From DSSB01 sp046346845 (GTDB lineage Bacteria; UBA10199; DSSB01), in assembly GCA_046346845.1 (NCBI GenBank), contig JAXMHH010000007.1, positions 62,001 to 126,000 on the forward strand: a stretch of DNA of 64,000 bases. The letters run 5' to 3'. Both the position numbers and the translations under genes were made by a program. Each line of letters opens with the position of its first letter. Positions within the stretch are counted from its first letter, which is position 1. Below are positions 7,093-16,604 of the stretch, in pieces. Below the pieces are notes generated by a model that saw only the letters and a list, made by a program, of their open reading frames with translations, did not search any database and was not told the origin of the DNA.

Positions 7093-9027
7093 TTAGCGTC
7101 CCTTGCGGAGGGCGCCCCTCGCCAGGCACCACAGCCCTAGCGTCAGAGAGAGCAGCACCGCGCTCCCCATCCAAGTCACTCCGGTCTCAACCGGCGTCAG
7201 ATTCGCCAGGCATCCCCCTTGAGTCGCCAGGAGAGGCGCGGGGCTCGGCGTGGGAACCGGCGTCGGGGCGGGACCCGCAAGGGTGATGTTTTTGGTATCG
7301 AGGGATACGGAGGTGCAGCGCGTCCGGCATTGCAGTTGTAAAGTATAGACACCCGGGACGCTGCCCTGAAAAGTTGGGGTCAGGGTATTCGCCCCCGACA
7401 AGGTGGGCGCGGGTCCCGGCGGGGCCGAGGTCACGGTCCAGGTAGCCTCAAAACGCGCCGGATCGGTCGGATCGTCGGGGGAGAGCGAGCAGGAGGCGCC
7501 GCTGACCGCCAGCGCCTGGTTGGGATTCCCCGTCTGGTCGGCCCCGGCGATGGCGCTGAGGGTCTCCAGGCTGTTCATAAAAACGAAGGCGGCCTGATCG
7601 CCATTGACAGCGGGATTGCGGGCGAGAACCATCAAGTCATCTCCCCCGGCATTGTCAAAGTCCGCGCTTTCCACGGAACGCATCCCCTCCATCCCCCCGG
7701 ACGCGAACAAGGCAAAGGGGGTACGGATGCCGCCGCTCCCGTCGGAAAGGAAGATTCCCAAGTTGTTGAGCGGGGATTCCGCATCCTGGGAGGTCACGGC
7801 GACGTCGCGGACGTTATCGTTATTGAAGCATCCTGTCGTCAGCACCGCGACGTTCAGGCTGAAGGCGGACAGATCGTAGGGCACGAAGGTGGCACGGGGA
7901 AAATTTCCGTTTCCGTCGCCGAAATAATACTGCAGGCCCTGCGGCTCAGGCGTCGGAACGGGGTCGGAGGCGGAGAGACCGGGCTCCGAGACCACCAAAT
8001 CCGCATTGGTATCACCATCGAAATCACCGGACTCGATGGAGACGGGAATCGGATCCTGACCGGGGTGTTGATCCACTAAATTGAGGGTTGGGGTCGGCGG
8101 GCAAGTAAAACCGCAGTTGCCATTGCCCAAGCAAACCGTCGCCACCTGGGTCACGGGCACACCGTCGCTATCCGTGAAGATGGCGGTGGCGACATCCAGA
8201 TTTTGGTCATTATTGAAATCGTTCACCGTCAGGATCGCGTCTCCGCTGAAATTCGTGGCGACATTCGTGTCGAAGCGGGAGCCGGCCGCGATGGGTTGCA
8301 GGCCCGAGCCGTTATTGCGCAGTACATCGATAAAAAAATCCTGGGGCGAAGGGCTGCTCTGGTCGACCATCAAGGCGACGTCAAGATCCCCGTCATTGTC
8401 GCAATCCAGCAGGGCGGAATTCCTCTGCCCGAAGAACAGGTTGAAACTATCTTGGTTATCCAGCTCCCAATTCACGTCCGAGGTCGTGAGGGTGCTCCCA
8501 TCGGGCCCGAATCCGGCCCCGGGATTGAGGGCGCTCACCATATTCTTTTGGCCGGAGAAGAAATTCGGGACCAGGAAATCGCTGTTGCCGCCGTTCAGGT
8601 CACCCGCCATGACGACACCGTTAAAGCTGGAGGTACCCAGGCCGGTCAGGAGGTAATCCAGGGAAGGATTGAATTGCGAACCTGGGCCGGGCGTGCAGGG
8701 GGTGGCGCCGTTTCCCCGATTGATCAGGACGCTGGCCCTCGGCTCTGCGACGGTCGAATTGAAGCTGGCCTCGCGGGCGGCAACGCAGTCGGTAAATCCA
8801 TCGCCGTTGAAATCAGCACCCCGGTAAGTGAGGTCCCGCTGAATATTTCTGCAGGAGAGCGAATTGACGTCAGGAAACGTGCAACCGCCGGTGGAGCAAA
8901 GCACCGGGTCGGCCTCACAGGCGAGATTATTATTTTGAAATAGCGTTTGGGAATGGGCGGATGGGGGCGCTAACAGCGATGGAAAAAACGAAAAAACACC
9001 GAACAACCAGACAAAATAGCGATTCAT
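7093..9027 (-). CDS. Secreted FG-GAP/VCBS repeat protein with C-terminal Cys-TM-Arg sorting-type tail
   Basis: ATG at 9027 has GGGAGG nine bases upstream. The 644-residue product has a signal peptide (cleavage near AHSQ), then repeated Ca-binding FG-GAP-type loops such as DFNGDGFTDC, DCDNDGDLD, DFNNDQNLD and DFDGDTNAD. These indicate an integrin-like beta-propeller on the cell surface. An Ig/PKD-like domain follows (about 490-595). The C-terminus is TQGGCLANLTP (Cys606), a hydrophobic helix and a basic end (RGALRKGR), the tripartite plan of CTERM-type sorting signals such as MYXO-CTERM. It converges with the double-FHA gene. Two paralogues follow upstream. The ligand is unknown. Confidence 0.8.
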   Translation of the reverse strand: MNRYFVWLFGVFSFFPSLLAPPSAHSQTLFQNNNLACEADPVLCSTGGCTFPDVNSLSCRNIQRDLTYRGADFNGDGFTDCVAAREASFNSTVAEPRASVLINRGNGATPCTPGPGSQFNPSLDYLLTGLGTSSFNGVVMAGDLNGGNSDFLVPNFFSGQKNMVSALNPGAGFGPDGSTLTTSDVNWELDNQDSFNLFFGQRNSALLDCDNDGDLDVALMVDQSSPSPQDFFIDVLRNNGSGLQPIAAGSRFDTNVATNFSGDAILTVNDFNNDQNLDVATAIFTDSDGVPVTQVATVCLGNGNCGFTCPPTPTLNLVDQHPGQDPIPVSIESGDFDGDTNADLVVSEPGLSASDPVPTPEPQGLQYYFGDGNGNFPRATFVPYDLSAFSLNVAVLTTGCFNNDNVRDVAVTSQDAESPLNNLGIFLSDGSGGIRTPFALFASGGMEGMRSVESADFDNAGGDDLMVLARNPAVNGDQAAFVFMNSLETLSAIAGADQTGNPNQALAVSGASCSLSPDDPTDPARFEATWTVTSAPPGPAPTLSGANTLTPTFQGSVPGVYTLQLQCRTRCTSVSLDTKNITLAGPAPTPVPTPSPAPLLATQGGCLANLTPVETGVTWMGSAVLLSLTLGLWCLARGALRKGR

Positions 9028-9149
9028 GTGCAAAAACCTCCCACCATTAATTTCAGCCCTGACAGTACCCCAACAATTAGAAAGGAAAAGGAAAGCTTGT
9101 CAAAATGAAATCCGCGGCTCACAGCATAACCAACTGAAATCATTTATAA

Positions 9150-9187
9150 AATAAAATGGGCGCTCGAACCTGCCGAGCGCCCATTTC
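9150..9187 (-). terminator. Intrinsic terminator after FG-GAP/OmpA fusion gene
   Basis: Thirteen-base arms AAATGGGCGCTCG and CGAGCGCCCATTT, with a short loop and a T-rich tail (TTTTATTTTAT) on the minus strand, 20 bp past the stop codon at 9206. Confidence 0.85.
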
Positions 9188-9205
9188 GAAAACCACCCAG
9201 CGATA

Positions 9206-12200
9206 TTACTTCTGCACCGCCTCGACGAAGATCTGGACGCGGCGGTTCTGCTCGCGGCTAGGCTCGTCCTTGTTCGGAACCAAGGGATCCGCCTCTCCGT
9301 GGCCCGTCACCGTCCCGATCCGGCTCGGGTCGATCCCCTGCCCTTCCAGATACGTCACCACCGAGTTCGCGCGCCGCTGCGACAGCTTCAGGTTGTAGCG
9401 GTCCGTTCCCAAGTCGCAGGTGTATCCGTCGATCTTCACCTTCGCGATCTCAGGATGCGCCTTCATGAAGCCAGCGATCTTGTCCAAGGTCGGCTTGCTG
9501 ATGTCCCGGATCGTCGCCTTGTCGAAGTCGAAGTAGATCTTGTCCTGCGCCGTCAATTCGTCCCCGACGTTCACCTCCGAGATCGGCGGCTGCGGTACCG
9601 TCGCCTCCGCCACCGGCCGCTTCGTGTACGTATATCCCGCGAACACCCGGAAGTCCGGGCTCCCGATCCCGTTCGACAGCCCGAAGCCGCCGCCCACATT
9701 CAGGTCGTGGTTGTTCGCCCAGGTATACCGGAAGCCCACCCGTGCCTCCGCCGGAGTCGTCCGGCGCGTGAAAAAGTCGCTCGTCACCGTCGCCATCTGC
9801 GCCTCGCCGATCAGCTTCAGCTTCTGCTTCAGGATGTCGATGCTGATGCCTAAGCCCGCCAAAAATTGGTCGTTCAGCTCGTTCCCGCCCACATCAAACA
9901 CCCGGTCTCTCGCCAGATAGCCCACGTTCAGCGCGATGCTCACCCGGTCTTTGATCCGGCCGTCGATCACCACCTTCGCCCCGCCCGCGAAGCTCCCGTT
10001 CCCCAAAAAATCGCTCGCCCCCGACGAGGTCGGAAAGCTCGCGAACGGCACCACCGAAATGCCCACGTGGTGCTTCTCCCGGTCCAAGAGCCGGAACTTC
10101 AGCACCAATTGGATGTCCCCGATGTCGAAGTTGTTCTCGTTGCCCACCGGCGGCGTCGTCCGGATCCCTTCCCAAAAGTGGATCGGGATCAGCAGCCCCA
10201 CCGTCATCCAGTCGAAGGCCGCGTAGGAGCCCGCGATATTGCCCGTCAACAGATGGTCGACGATCCCGGACACCCGGTTGAAATTCGCGTTCCCGAACTC
10301 GTAGGGATTGTGCGCATAGTCCAGGTAGAACCCCACGTGGAAGTTCCGCTGCAGCATCGTCGGCGACCCGTACACCGTGAAGTACTCCGAGTCGTCCACC
10401 GTCGGCTCGAACGTGTTCACGCTGAACGACGTCGTCAGCGCCTTCGCAGGTACCGCCAGTCCCAGCAGCCCCGCCACCAGCGCCAGGCTCGCCAGCCCCT
10501 TCGGGCTCAGGCGCCGCAGTCCAAACACCAAGGGCAGCATCATCAACAAGGCATAGCTCCATTTCACGTCGTTCCCTCCATTCGGCGTCAGGTTCGCCAG
10601 GCATCCCCCCTGGGTGAACAGGGTTTGTTGGTTTAGGGTGATCAGGACCGTCGCGGTAGCGCTCAGGTCGCAAGAATTGCAACTCAAGGTCAGGGTGTAA
10701 TTGCCAGGGGTGTCGCCCTGGAAACTGCCGGCGATATCCACCGCCGTCCCGATCAGAGAACCGCTGGCGGGGGTAATGCTGGAGCTGGAGCCCGCGGGCC
10801 CCGCGATGGTCCACGAATAGCTGCGGTCGTCGTCGGTGGGGTCGGAGCAGGTGGCGGTCACCGCGATGGGGGTATCGACGTCGCCCGTCAAGGGACTGAC
10901 CGCGGTCGCGGTCGGCGGCTCGTCGAGGTTATACCAAAAGGCGGCATGCTTCACGATCACGTTGGCGGCGGGCAAGGCCAGGGGACCCTCGGTCAGGGCC
11001 ACGATGTCGTCGCCGCCGCAGTGGTCGAAATCCTTCGCCTCGATCGCGTCCGGATTGGCAAAAGGGAGGCCCGCCACCGTGGAAACCGGCAAGGTCAGCG
11101 GTTCGACCGGCAGGAAACCGCCGCTGCCGTTGGAGTTGATCACGACGACGTTACCGGGCGCGTTCAATCCGCCGCCCTTCAAGAAAGTGATCGGGATCGG
11201 CGGCGGAGCGGGAAAGAAAGACGGGCCCCCGTTGGTCACCGCCGCGTCGGGGACATCGTCGTTATTAAAAAAACCGGAAATGACGGCATAGGGCCGATTG
11301 CCGGGCGGGGGCAGGGTATCGACCAGCTGGAATTGTCCGGCGGCGCCGGAGAAGTTGGGACCCGAGGCCGAGGTGCTGCCGTTGTTGAAGAAATACCCCA
11401 GGGCGTCGCTGTCGGGAAGGACGATAGCGACATCCAGGTCGCCATCCCCGTCGAAATCGGCGGCCTCGATCGAGGTGGGGCTAGCATTGAAACCGGTCAC
11501 CGTCTCCAAGTTCACCTGGTTGCTGCAGGTAAAGCTGCAATCGTCCGCGGTACCGTCTCCGTAGCAAACTGCCAAAGAATCCGTATCGTCCCCGTTGCTG
11601 GCGAAGGCGACATCGAGGATGCCGTCGCCGTTAAAGTCCCCCACGTCCAAAACCGAGGGAACGCTCTCGTCGATGCCGGTGGAGATCTGGGTGAAAAACT
11701 GGTTGGGTCCCGGCTGCAGGCCGGAACCGGTATTCAGGTTGACATTGATGTAAAAATTAGAATCCCCCGCGTTAGAGACCGCGGCCACCGAATCGAGATC
11801 GCCGTCTCCGTCGCAGTCAAAGAGCTCCAGTCCGCGTTCCCCCTGCTCTTGCAGGGTCCCCGCCTCGGAGATGTTCGTCACCTGCCAATCCACATCCGTG
11901 GTACTACCCGCAACGGGATCCAAGACAGTGCAGTCATCCCCGGTATTGGTGGCGAAATTGGCGTTAGCCATGGTGCGCAGGGGCAAACTGATGGAGCCTC
12001 GAGGACCCGCCAAAATGCCCACCAAATCGGCAACCCCAGTTCCATCGAGCGCGCCGCTGCGCAGGGTCCCGCTGGTGCTTTGAACGCCAATGATATTCGC
12101 CCCAAAGGTCTCGGCATAGCCGTCAAAAAACTGGTTGGGGGAATTGTTTTGAATTCCTTGGTTGATGAGGACGCAAAGATTGGATTCGGAGGGCTGGGGG

Positions 12201-12460
12201 CTGGAAAAGGGCACCTGGCCTTGGAGAGTGGCGCAATCGAAGAAATCCTCGTCCGTCACTTGCCCATCGCCGTTGTCGTCGGTGAAATGGCCGCAAGTGA
12301 CACTGGCAGGGTTGAATTCGTTCGGGATCTGCTGATTGAGGGGAGGAGAAACGACCCTCGACTCTTCTGAAACGTCGGAATTGCGAAAAGTCTGGGCGAA
12401 GGACGTGGGGGAAATACCCAATAGCAAGGCAAGGGCTGCAACATACGAAAGCTTCGTCAT
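9206..12460 (-). CDS. FG-GAP surface protein fused to OMP barrel and OmpA domain
   Basis: The start ATG at 12460 has GGGAGG eight bases upstream and gives a signal peptide ending SFAQ. The 1084-residue product has FG-GAP repeats to about residue 510 (DDNGDGQVTDEDFFDC, DCDGDGDLD, DFNGDGILD, DFDGDGDLD), then an Ig/PKD-like domain. Next come TQGGCLANLTP (Cys620), a hydrophobic segment, RRLSPKG, and a second signal-like hydrophobic stretch ending VPAKA. An outer-membrane barrel spans about 665-950 and a C-terminal OmpA domain about 965-1084 (KIYFDFDKATI, LSQRRANSVVTYL, NRRVQIFVE). OmpA domains bind peptidoglycan. The layout looks like a stand-alone FG-GAP sorting protein joined in frame to a complete OMP precursor. 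The 3' 1.39 kb is repeated in the next gene. Confidence 0.8.
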   Translation of the reverse strand: MTKLSYVAALALLLGISPTSFAQTFRNSDVSEESRVVSPPLNQQIPNEFNPASVTCGHFTDDNGDGQVTDEDFFDCATLQGQVPFSSPQPSESNLCVLINQGIQNNSPNQFFDGYAETFGANIIGVQSTSGTLRSGALDGTGVADLVGILAGPRGSISLPLRTMANANFATNTGDDCTVLDPVAGSTTDVDWQVTNISEAGTLQEQGERGLELFDCDGDGDLDSVAAVSNAGDSNFYINVNLNTGSGLQPGPNQFFTQISTGIDESVPSVLDVGDFNGDGILDVAFASNGDDTDSLAVCYGDGTADDCSFTCSNQVNLETVTGFNASPTSIEAADFDGDGDLDVAIVLPDSDALGYFFNNGSTSASGPNFSGAAGQFQLVDTLPPPGNRPYAVISGFFNNDDVPDAAVTNGGPSFFPAPPPIPITFLKGGGLNAPGNVVVINSNGSGGFLPVEPLTLPVSTVAGLPFANPDAIEAKDFDHCGGDDIVALTEGPLALPAANVIVKHAAFWYNLDEPPTATAVSPLTGDVDTPIAVTATCSDPTDDDRSYSWTIAGPAGSSSSITPASGSLIGTAVDIAGSFQGDTPGNYTLTLSCNSCDLSATATVLITLNQQTLFTQGGCLANLTPNGGNDVKWSYALLMMLPLVFGLRRLSPKGLASLALVAGLLGLAVPAKALTTSFSVNTFEPTVDDSEYFTVYGSPTMLQRNFHVGFYLDYAHNPYEFGNANFNRVSGIVDHLLTGNIAGSYAAFDWMTVGLLIPIHFWEGIRTTPPVGNENNFDIGDIQLVLKFRLLDREKHHVGISVVPFASFPTSSGASDFLGNGSFAGGAKVVIDGRIKDRVSIALNVGYLARDRVFDVGGNELNDQFLAGLGISIDILKQKLKLIGEAQMATVTSDFFTRRTTPAEARVGFRYTWANNHDLNVGGGFGLSNGIGSPDFRVFAGYTYTKRPVAEATVPQPPISEVNVGDELTAQDKIYFDFDKATIRDISKPTLDKIAGFMKAHPEIAKVKIDGYTCDLGTDRYNLKLSQRRANSVVTYLEGQGIDPSRIGTVTGHGEADPLVPNKDEPSREQNRRVQIFVEAVQK
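9222..10616 (-). repeat. 1.39-kb near-identical repeat, copy 1 (barrel + OmpA coding)
   Basis: Almost base-for-base identical to 12675-14067. It starts inside the last codons and ends just upstream of the GGCLANLTP segment (CAGGCATCCCCCCTGGGTG). It is two bases longer than copy 2 because copy 2 lacks one C and one A. The N-terminal halves of the host genes are far more diverged, so the repeat is restricted to the fused barrel module. Confidence 0.9.
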
Positions 12461-12583
12461 GGAAGGCCTCCCAAAGTGCCAAGATTCGGATTTGTTATGC
12501 AACGCGACGGAATTAGGCTCTTTGGCCGGCATTGTAGGGAGAAAGCCCCTTTAGTCAAAGCATTTTTCCTCCGGCCTCCCCTC

Positions 12584-12626
12584 CGAAAAATAAACCCGGG
12601 GGCCAAAATCCTTGGCTCCCCGGGTT
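12584..12626 (-). terminator. Intrinsic terminator after second FG-GAP/OmpA gene
   Basis: Minus-strand hairpin with arms AACCCGGGGAGCC and GGCCCCCGGGTT, followed by TATTTTTC, about 33 bp past the stop at 12659. Confidence 0.8.
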
Positions 12627-12658
12627 CGTATAGAATCAGAGATAGATGTAATTCGGCG

Positions 12659-15600
12659 CTATTTCTGCACAGATTCGACGAAGATCTGGACGCGGCGGTT
12701 CTGCTCGCGGCTAGGCTCGTCCTTGTTCGGAACCAAGGGATCTGCCTCTCCGTGGCCCGTCACCGTCCCGATCCGGCTCGGGTCGATCCCCTGCCCTTCC
12801 AGATACGTCACCACCGAGTTCGCGCGCCGCTGCGACAGCTTCAGGTTGTAGCGGTCCGTTCCCAAGTCGCAGGTGTATCCGTCGATCTTCACCTTCGCGA
12901 TCTCAGGATGCGCCTTCATGAAGCCCGCGATCTTGTCCAAGGTCGGCTTGCTGATGTCCCGGATCGTCGCCTTGTCGAAGTCGAAGTAGATCTTGTCCTG
13001 CGCCGTCAATTCGTCGCCAACGTTCACCTCCGAGATCGGCGGCTGCGGTACCGTCGCCTCCGCCACCGGCCGCTTCGTGTACGTATACCCCGCGAACACC
13101 CGGAAGTCCGGGCTCCCGATCCCGTTCGACAGCCCGAAGCCGCCGCCCACATTCAGGTCGTGGTTGTTCGCCCAGGTATACCGGAAGCCCACCCGTGCCT
13201 CCGCCGGAGTCGTCCGGCGCGTGAAAAAGTCGCTCGTCACCGTCGCCATCTGCGCCTCGCCGATCAGCTTCAGCTTCTGCTTCAGGATGTCGATGCTGAT
13301 GCCTAAGCCCGCCAAAAATTGGTCGTTCAGCTCGTTCCCGCCCACATCAAACACCCGGTCTCTCGCCAGATAGCCCACGTTCAGCGCGATGCTCACCCGG
13401 TCTTTGATCCGGCCGTCGATCACCACCTTCGCCCCGCCCGCGAAGCTCCCGTTCCCCAAAAATCGCTCGCCCCCGACGAGGTCGGAAAGCTCGCGAACGG
13501 CACCACCGAAATGCCCACGTGGTGCTTCTCCCGGTCAAGAGCCGGAACTTCAGCACCAATTGGATGTCCCCGATGTCGAAGTTGTTCTCGTTGCCCACCG
13601 GCGGCGTCGTCCGGATCCCTTCCCAAAAGTGGATCGGGATCAGCAGCCCCACCGTCATCCAGTCGAAGGCCGCGTAGGAGCCCGCGATATTGCCCGTCAA
13701 CAGATGGTCGACGATCCCGGACACCCGGTTGAAATTCGCGTTCCCGAACTCGTAGGGATTGTGCGCGTAGTCCAGGTAGAACCCCACGTGGAAGTTCCGC
13801 TGCAGCATCGTCGGCGACCCGTACACCGTGAAGTACTCCGAGTCGTCCACCGTCGGCTCGAACGTGTTCACGCTGAACGACGTCGTCAGTGCCTTCGCAG
13901 GTACCGCCAACCCCAGCAGACCCGCCACCAGCGCCAGGCTCGCCAGCCCCTTCGGGCTCAGGCGCCGCAGTCCAAACACCAAGGGCAGCATCATCAACAA
14001 GGCATAGCTCCATTTCACGTCGTTCCCTCCATTCGGCGTCAGGTTCGCCAGGCATCCCCCCTGGGTGCCCGAAGGCGGGGGCACCCCGGCCACCGTCACC
14101 ACCTTCGTATCGGTGACATCGCCCGTGCAGCGGGTATTGCAGGTCAGGGTCAGGGTGTAGTCGCCGGGGACCGTCGCGGTGAGGCTGGGCGTCAAGGTAT
14201 CGACGCCGGTGAGGGTGGCACCGGCAGCCGGCGTCACCGTCCAGCCGACGCTCAACTCGGCCCCGGGATCGGCGGGATTCAGGGTGCAGGAGGCACCCGA
14301 GATGGCCGTCGCGGTATTGAGAGCGGCGCTCTGGTCGGCGCCGGCCACGGCGCTCATCGCGACCGTTTGGTTCAGGAATACAAAGGCCTCCCGCTGGGAG
14401 AGGATGGCCGTCGGCAGGTTGATGATCTCGGTGGCCACCGCGATGATGTCGTCGCAGCCCTGCTGGTCGAAGTTGGCCGCATCGATCCCGCTTTGATCAA
14501 TCACCTGGTTGGGACCGTAACTCAAGGTGGCGACATCAAAACCGCCCGCCCCGTCGGAGGTCACCACCCCGACATTTCCGCTCTCCACTACCTTTCGGCC
14601 CAACACGAGGTAATTAACGGCGACGTCGAGGATGTTGTCGTTATTGAAGTAACCAGTCGTCACGACGAAGGGGAATCCTCCCAAGGGCTGATTGTAGGGC
14701 ACATGGATGCCCGGGGTGGCGAAGGTGCCGTTTCCGTTACCGAGGTAGTAATGCAGGCCCCGCTCGTTCCCCGCGGTGTTATCGAGGCCCGGCTCGGGGA
14801 CGACGAAGTCCGCCTGGCCGTCGCCGTCGAAGTCACCGGCCGCGATCGACCGAGAATTCACCCCATTTTGTCCAGGAAAAGGGGCATTCAAATCCACCGC
14901 CTGAGAGCAGGTGTAGCCGCAGCTGCCGTTATTGAGGCAGACCGAAACCAAATCTTGGTCAGGAGTAACGGAGTCGTCGTGGACGGCTACGACCAAGTCG
15001 TCTCCCTGACGGTTGTCGAAATCCGCAACGGCAACGCTGAGCACGGGGGACGGACTCGAATTGGCAAAGGGGATCATCGTGTCGAAGACGTCTCCCCCAA
15101 CGATGTCCTGGAGGCCGGTCCCGTCGTTTCGCAAAATATCGATTTCATATTTTCGGTTGTTCAGGTTGCCGCCGGCCACCGCCGCATCGAGATCGCCGTC
15201 TCCGTCGCAATCCAGGAGGGCCGCGTTGCGCTGCCCCTGGTCCGAGGCGGAGCTGATCACCCCTCCCAGGTTCCATTGGGCGGTTGAGGTGCTGGCCGCG
15301 GTCGTCCCGGCCGGTCCAAAGCCGCCTCCCGCCACGCTGAAGGCCGACACCAGGTCGGCGCTTTGCGGCGAAAACTCGGGGCTGGCCGGCACGGCGAGGT
15401 CGTCGAAAAAGCCGCCGCCCAAATCGCCCACCACGATCGAACCGATATCCGTCTGGGTGGGGGTGCCCTTGGGATTGCCGAAGATCAGGGCGTAGTCCGC
15501 GCTGGGCGCGAATTGGTCAACCGAACCGCCGACGCAGGGCCCGGTGTTGCCGCTGTTCATCAGGACCGACACGTCGAAATTCTGGCCGGAGTTGGGGAAG

Positions 15601-15869
15601 TTACTCGTCCCTGCCGCACAGTCGGGGAAGCCGTCGCCGTTGAAATCGGCGGCGGCCTGGACGTTCTTGCAGGCGATCCCCTCGGATTCGGAACAGGGCG
15701 AGGGATTGGAACTGTCGCAGAGGACCACCTCGCCTTCGCAGGCCGTATTGGAATTCTGAAAGGCGACGGTTTGGGCGCGGGGCCCCTGGCTTGGATCCAG
15801 CGCCAACAAGCCAAAGCCGACGAGGGCGGCGAATAGTAAATTCCAAGGAAAAACCTGCGACCTCCGCAT
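12659..15869 (-). pseudogene. FG-GAP/OMP/OmpA fusion paralogue with two single-base deletions
   Basis: ATG at 15869 with GGGAGG upstream gives a signal peptide (cleavage near PRAQ), FG-GAP repeats (DFNGDGFPDC, DCDGDGDLD, DFDGDGQAD), an Ig-like domain, TQGGCLANLTP (Cys606), the internal signal-like segment and the barrel. Reading is then broken: near 13536 one C is missing (CCGGTCAAG against CCGGTCCAAG in copy 1) and near 13457-13461 a run of six A is five A. The middle piece and the C-terminal piece (barrel end plus OmpA, 12659-13459) therefore lie in two other frames, and the uncorrected frame ends at 13347. Repaired length would be about 1070 residues. Sequencing or assembly error in a long repeat is as likely as true decay. 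Confidence 0.75.
12675..14067 (-). repeat. 1.39-kb near-identical repeat, copy 2
   Basis: Second copy of 9222-10616, in the same orientation. It carries two one-base deletions (near 13459 and 13536) and only scattered substitutions. Confidence 0.9.
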
Positions 15870-15949
15870 GGGGACCTCCCGGGGAATAAGGTTAGAATAG
15901 GCTCAGGGCGCTTATTTTTCCGGGGGCATCGGAATAAGTCAAAGAAAAT

Positions 15950-16504
15950 CTATGACTTAAGCTTTAGGCCCTTCAGGACGGCAAAGGGGGAGCCCTCCAC
16001 CTCCTCCTGGCAGGAACAGGAGGCCTCGTTGCGGTTGATCCCACAACGGGGGCAGAGGCCCTTGCATTCCTCCTTACATAGGAACTGCATGGGGAGGGCC
16101 AAGTCGATCTCTTCGCCGATGATCTCGGTCAGGTCGATCTCCTCGTCGTGGTAAAAACTGAACTCGAGGTCTTCGGCGCTCAGCTCGATCTCTTCCTCCT
16201 CCGAAAGCAGGGACTCCCGCGGCCCGGAGAAATAAGGTGCCAAATTGCGCTGCAGCGGCACCTCCACCCCATGCGTAAAGGCGGCCCCGCAGCGGGCGCA
16301 GGCCGGATGGAGGGTGAGCCTCACCTCCCCGGAAAGCGAGACGTTCTGCAGGGTCTTGACCAGGTCGACGTGGCCGGAGACGGCCTGTCCGGGTCGGTAC
16401 AAGGAGGAGAGGCGGGAGCGCAGCAATTCAGCGCACCAAGGGGTGACTTGGTCGAAGTCGACGGCCAGGCCTTCGTCGGGAATGGAGGGGACTCGAATTT
16501 TCAT
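15950..16504 (-). CDS. DUF177/YceD family protein
   Basis: ATG at 16504 (KIRVPSIPDEG). The 184-residue product matches the YceD/DUF177 plan: a beta-rich N-terminal half with a Cys pair (CARC), an acidic middle (LSEEEEIELSAEDLEF), the family hallmark DLTEIIGEEIDLALP, and a C-terminal Cys cluster (CKEECKGLCPRCG, then CSC) likely to bind zinc. In many bacteria this gene precedes rpmF and plsX and is linked to 23S rRNA or ribosome supply; neither neighbour is here. It is divergent from the UbiB-like kinase gene over about 100 bp. Confidence 0.85.
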   Translation of the reverse strand: MKIRVPSIPDEGLAVDFDQVTPWCAELLRSRLSSLYRPGQAVSGHVDLVKTLQNVSLSGEVRLTLHPACARCGAAFTHGVEVPLQRNLAPYFSGPRESLLSEEEEIELSAEDLEFSFYHDEEIDLTEIIGEEIDLALPMQFLCKEECKGLCPRCGINRNEASCSCQEEVEGSPFAVLKGLKLKS

Positions 16505-16604
16505 GAGCAGACTCCTAGTGAAAATTCGGCCTTCTTGCAATAGCGCCGATCCACGGCCCGACGACGCTTGCCTCCCTCCCCTTCCTTGATTAAGGTGCCC
16601 AGCG

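Noticed and set aside
13420..14055. Separate 211-codon gene inside the frameshifted FG-GAP/OMP gene
   Set aside because: Only its C-terminal part reads as barrel sequence; it is the middle frame of the broken gene, not an independent gene.
13389..15287. Plus-strand frame of 632 codons opposite the third FG-GAP gene
   Set aside because: The minus frame has signal peptide, Ca-binding loops and barrel; the plus product has none.
15911..15938. Inverted repeat CTTATTTTTCC/GGAATAAG after the DUF177 gene
   Set aside because: Imperfect stem and no T-tract on the minus strand; too weak to call a terminator.
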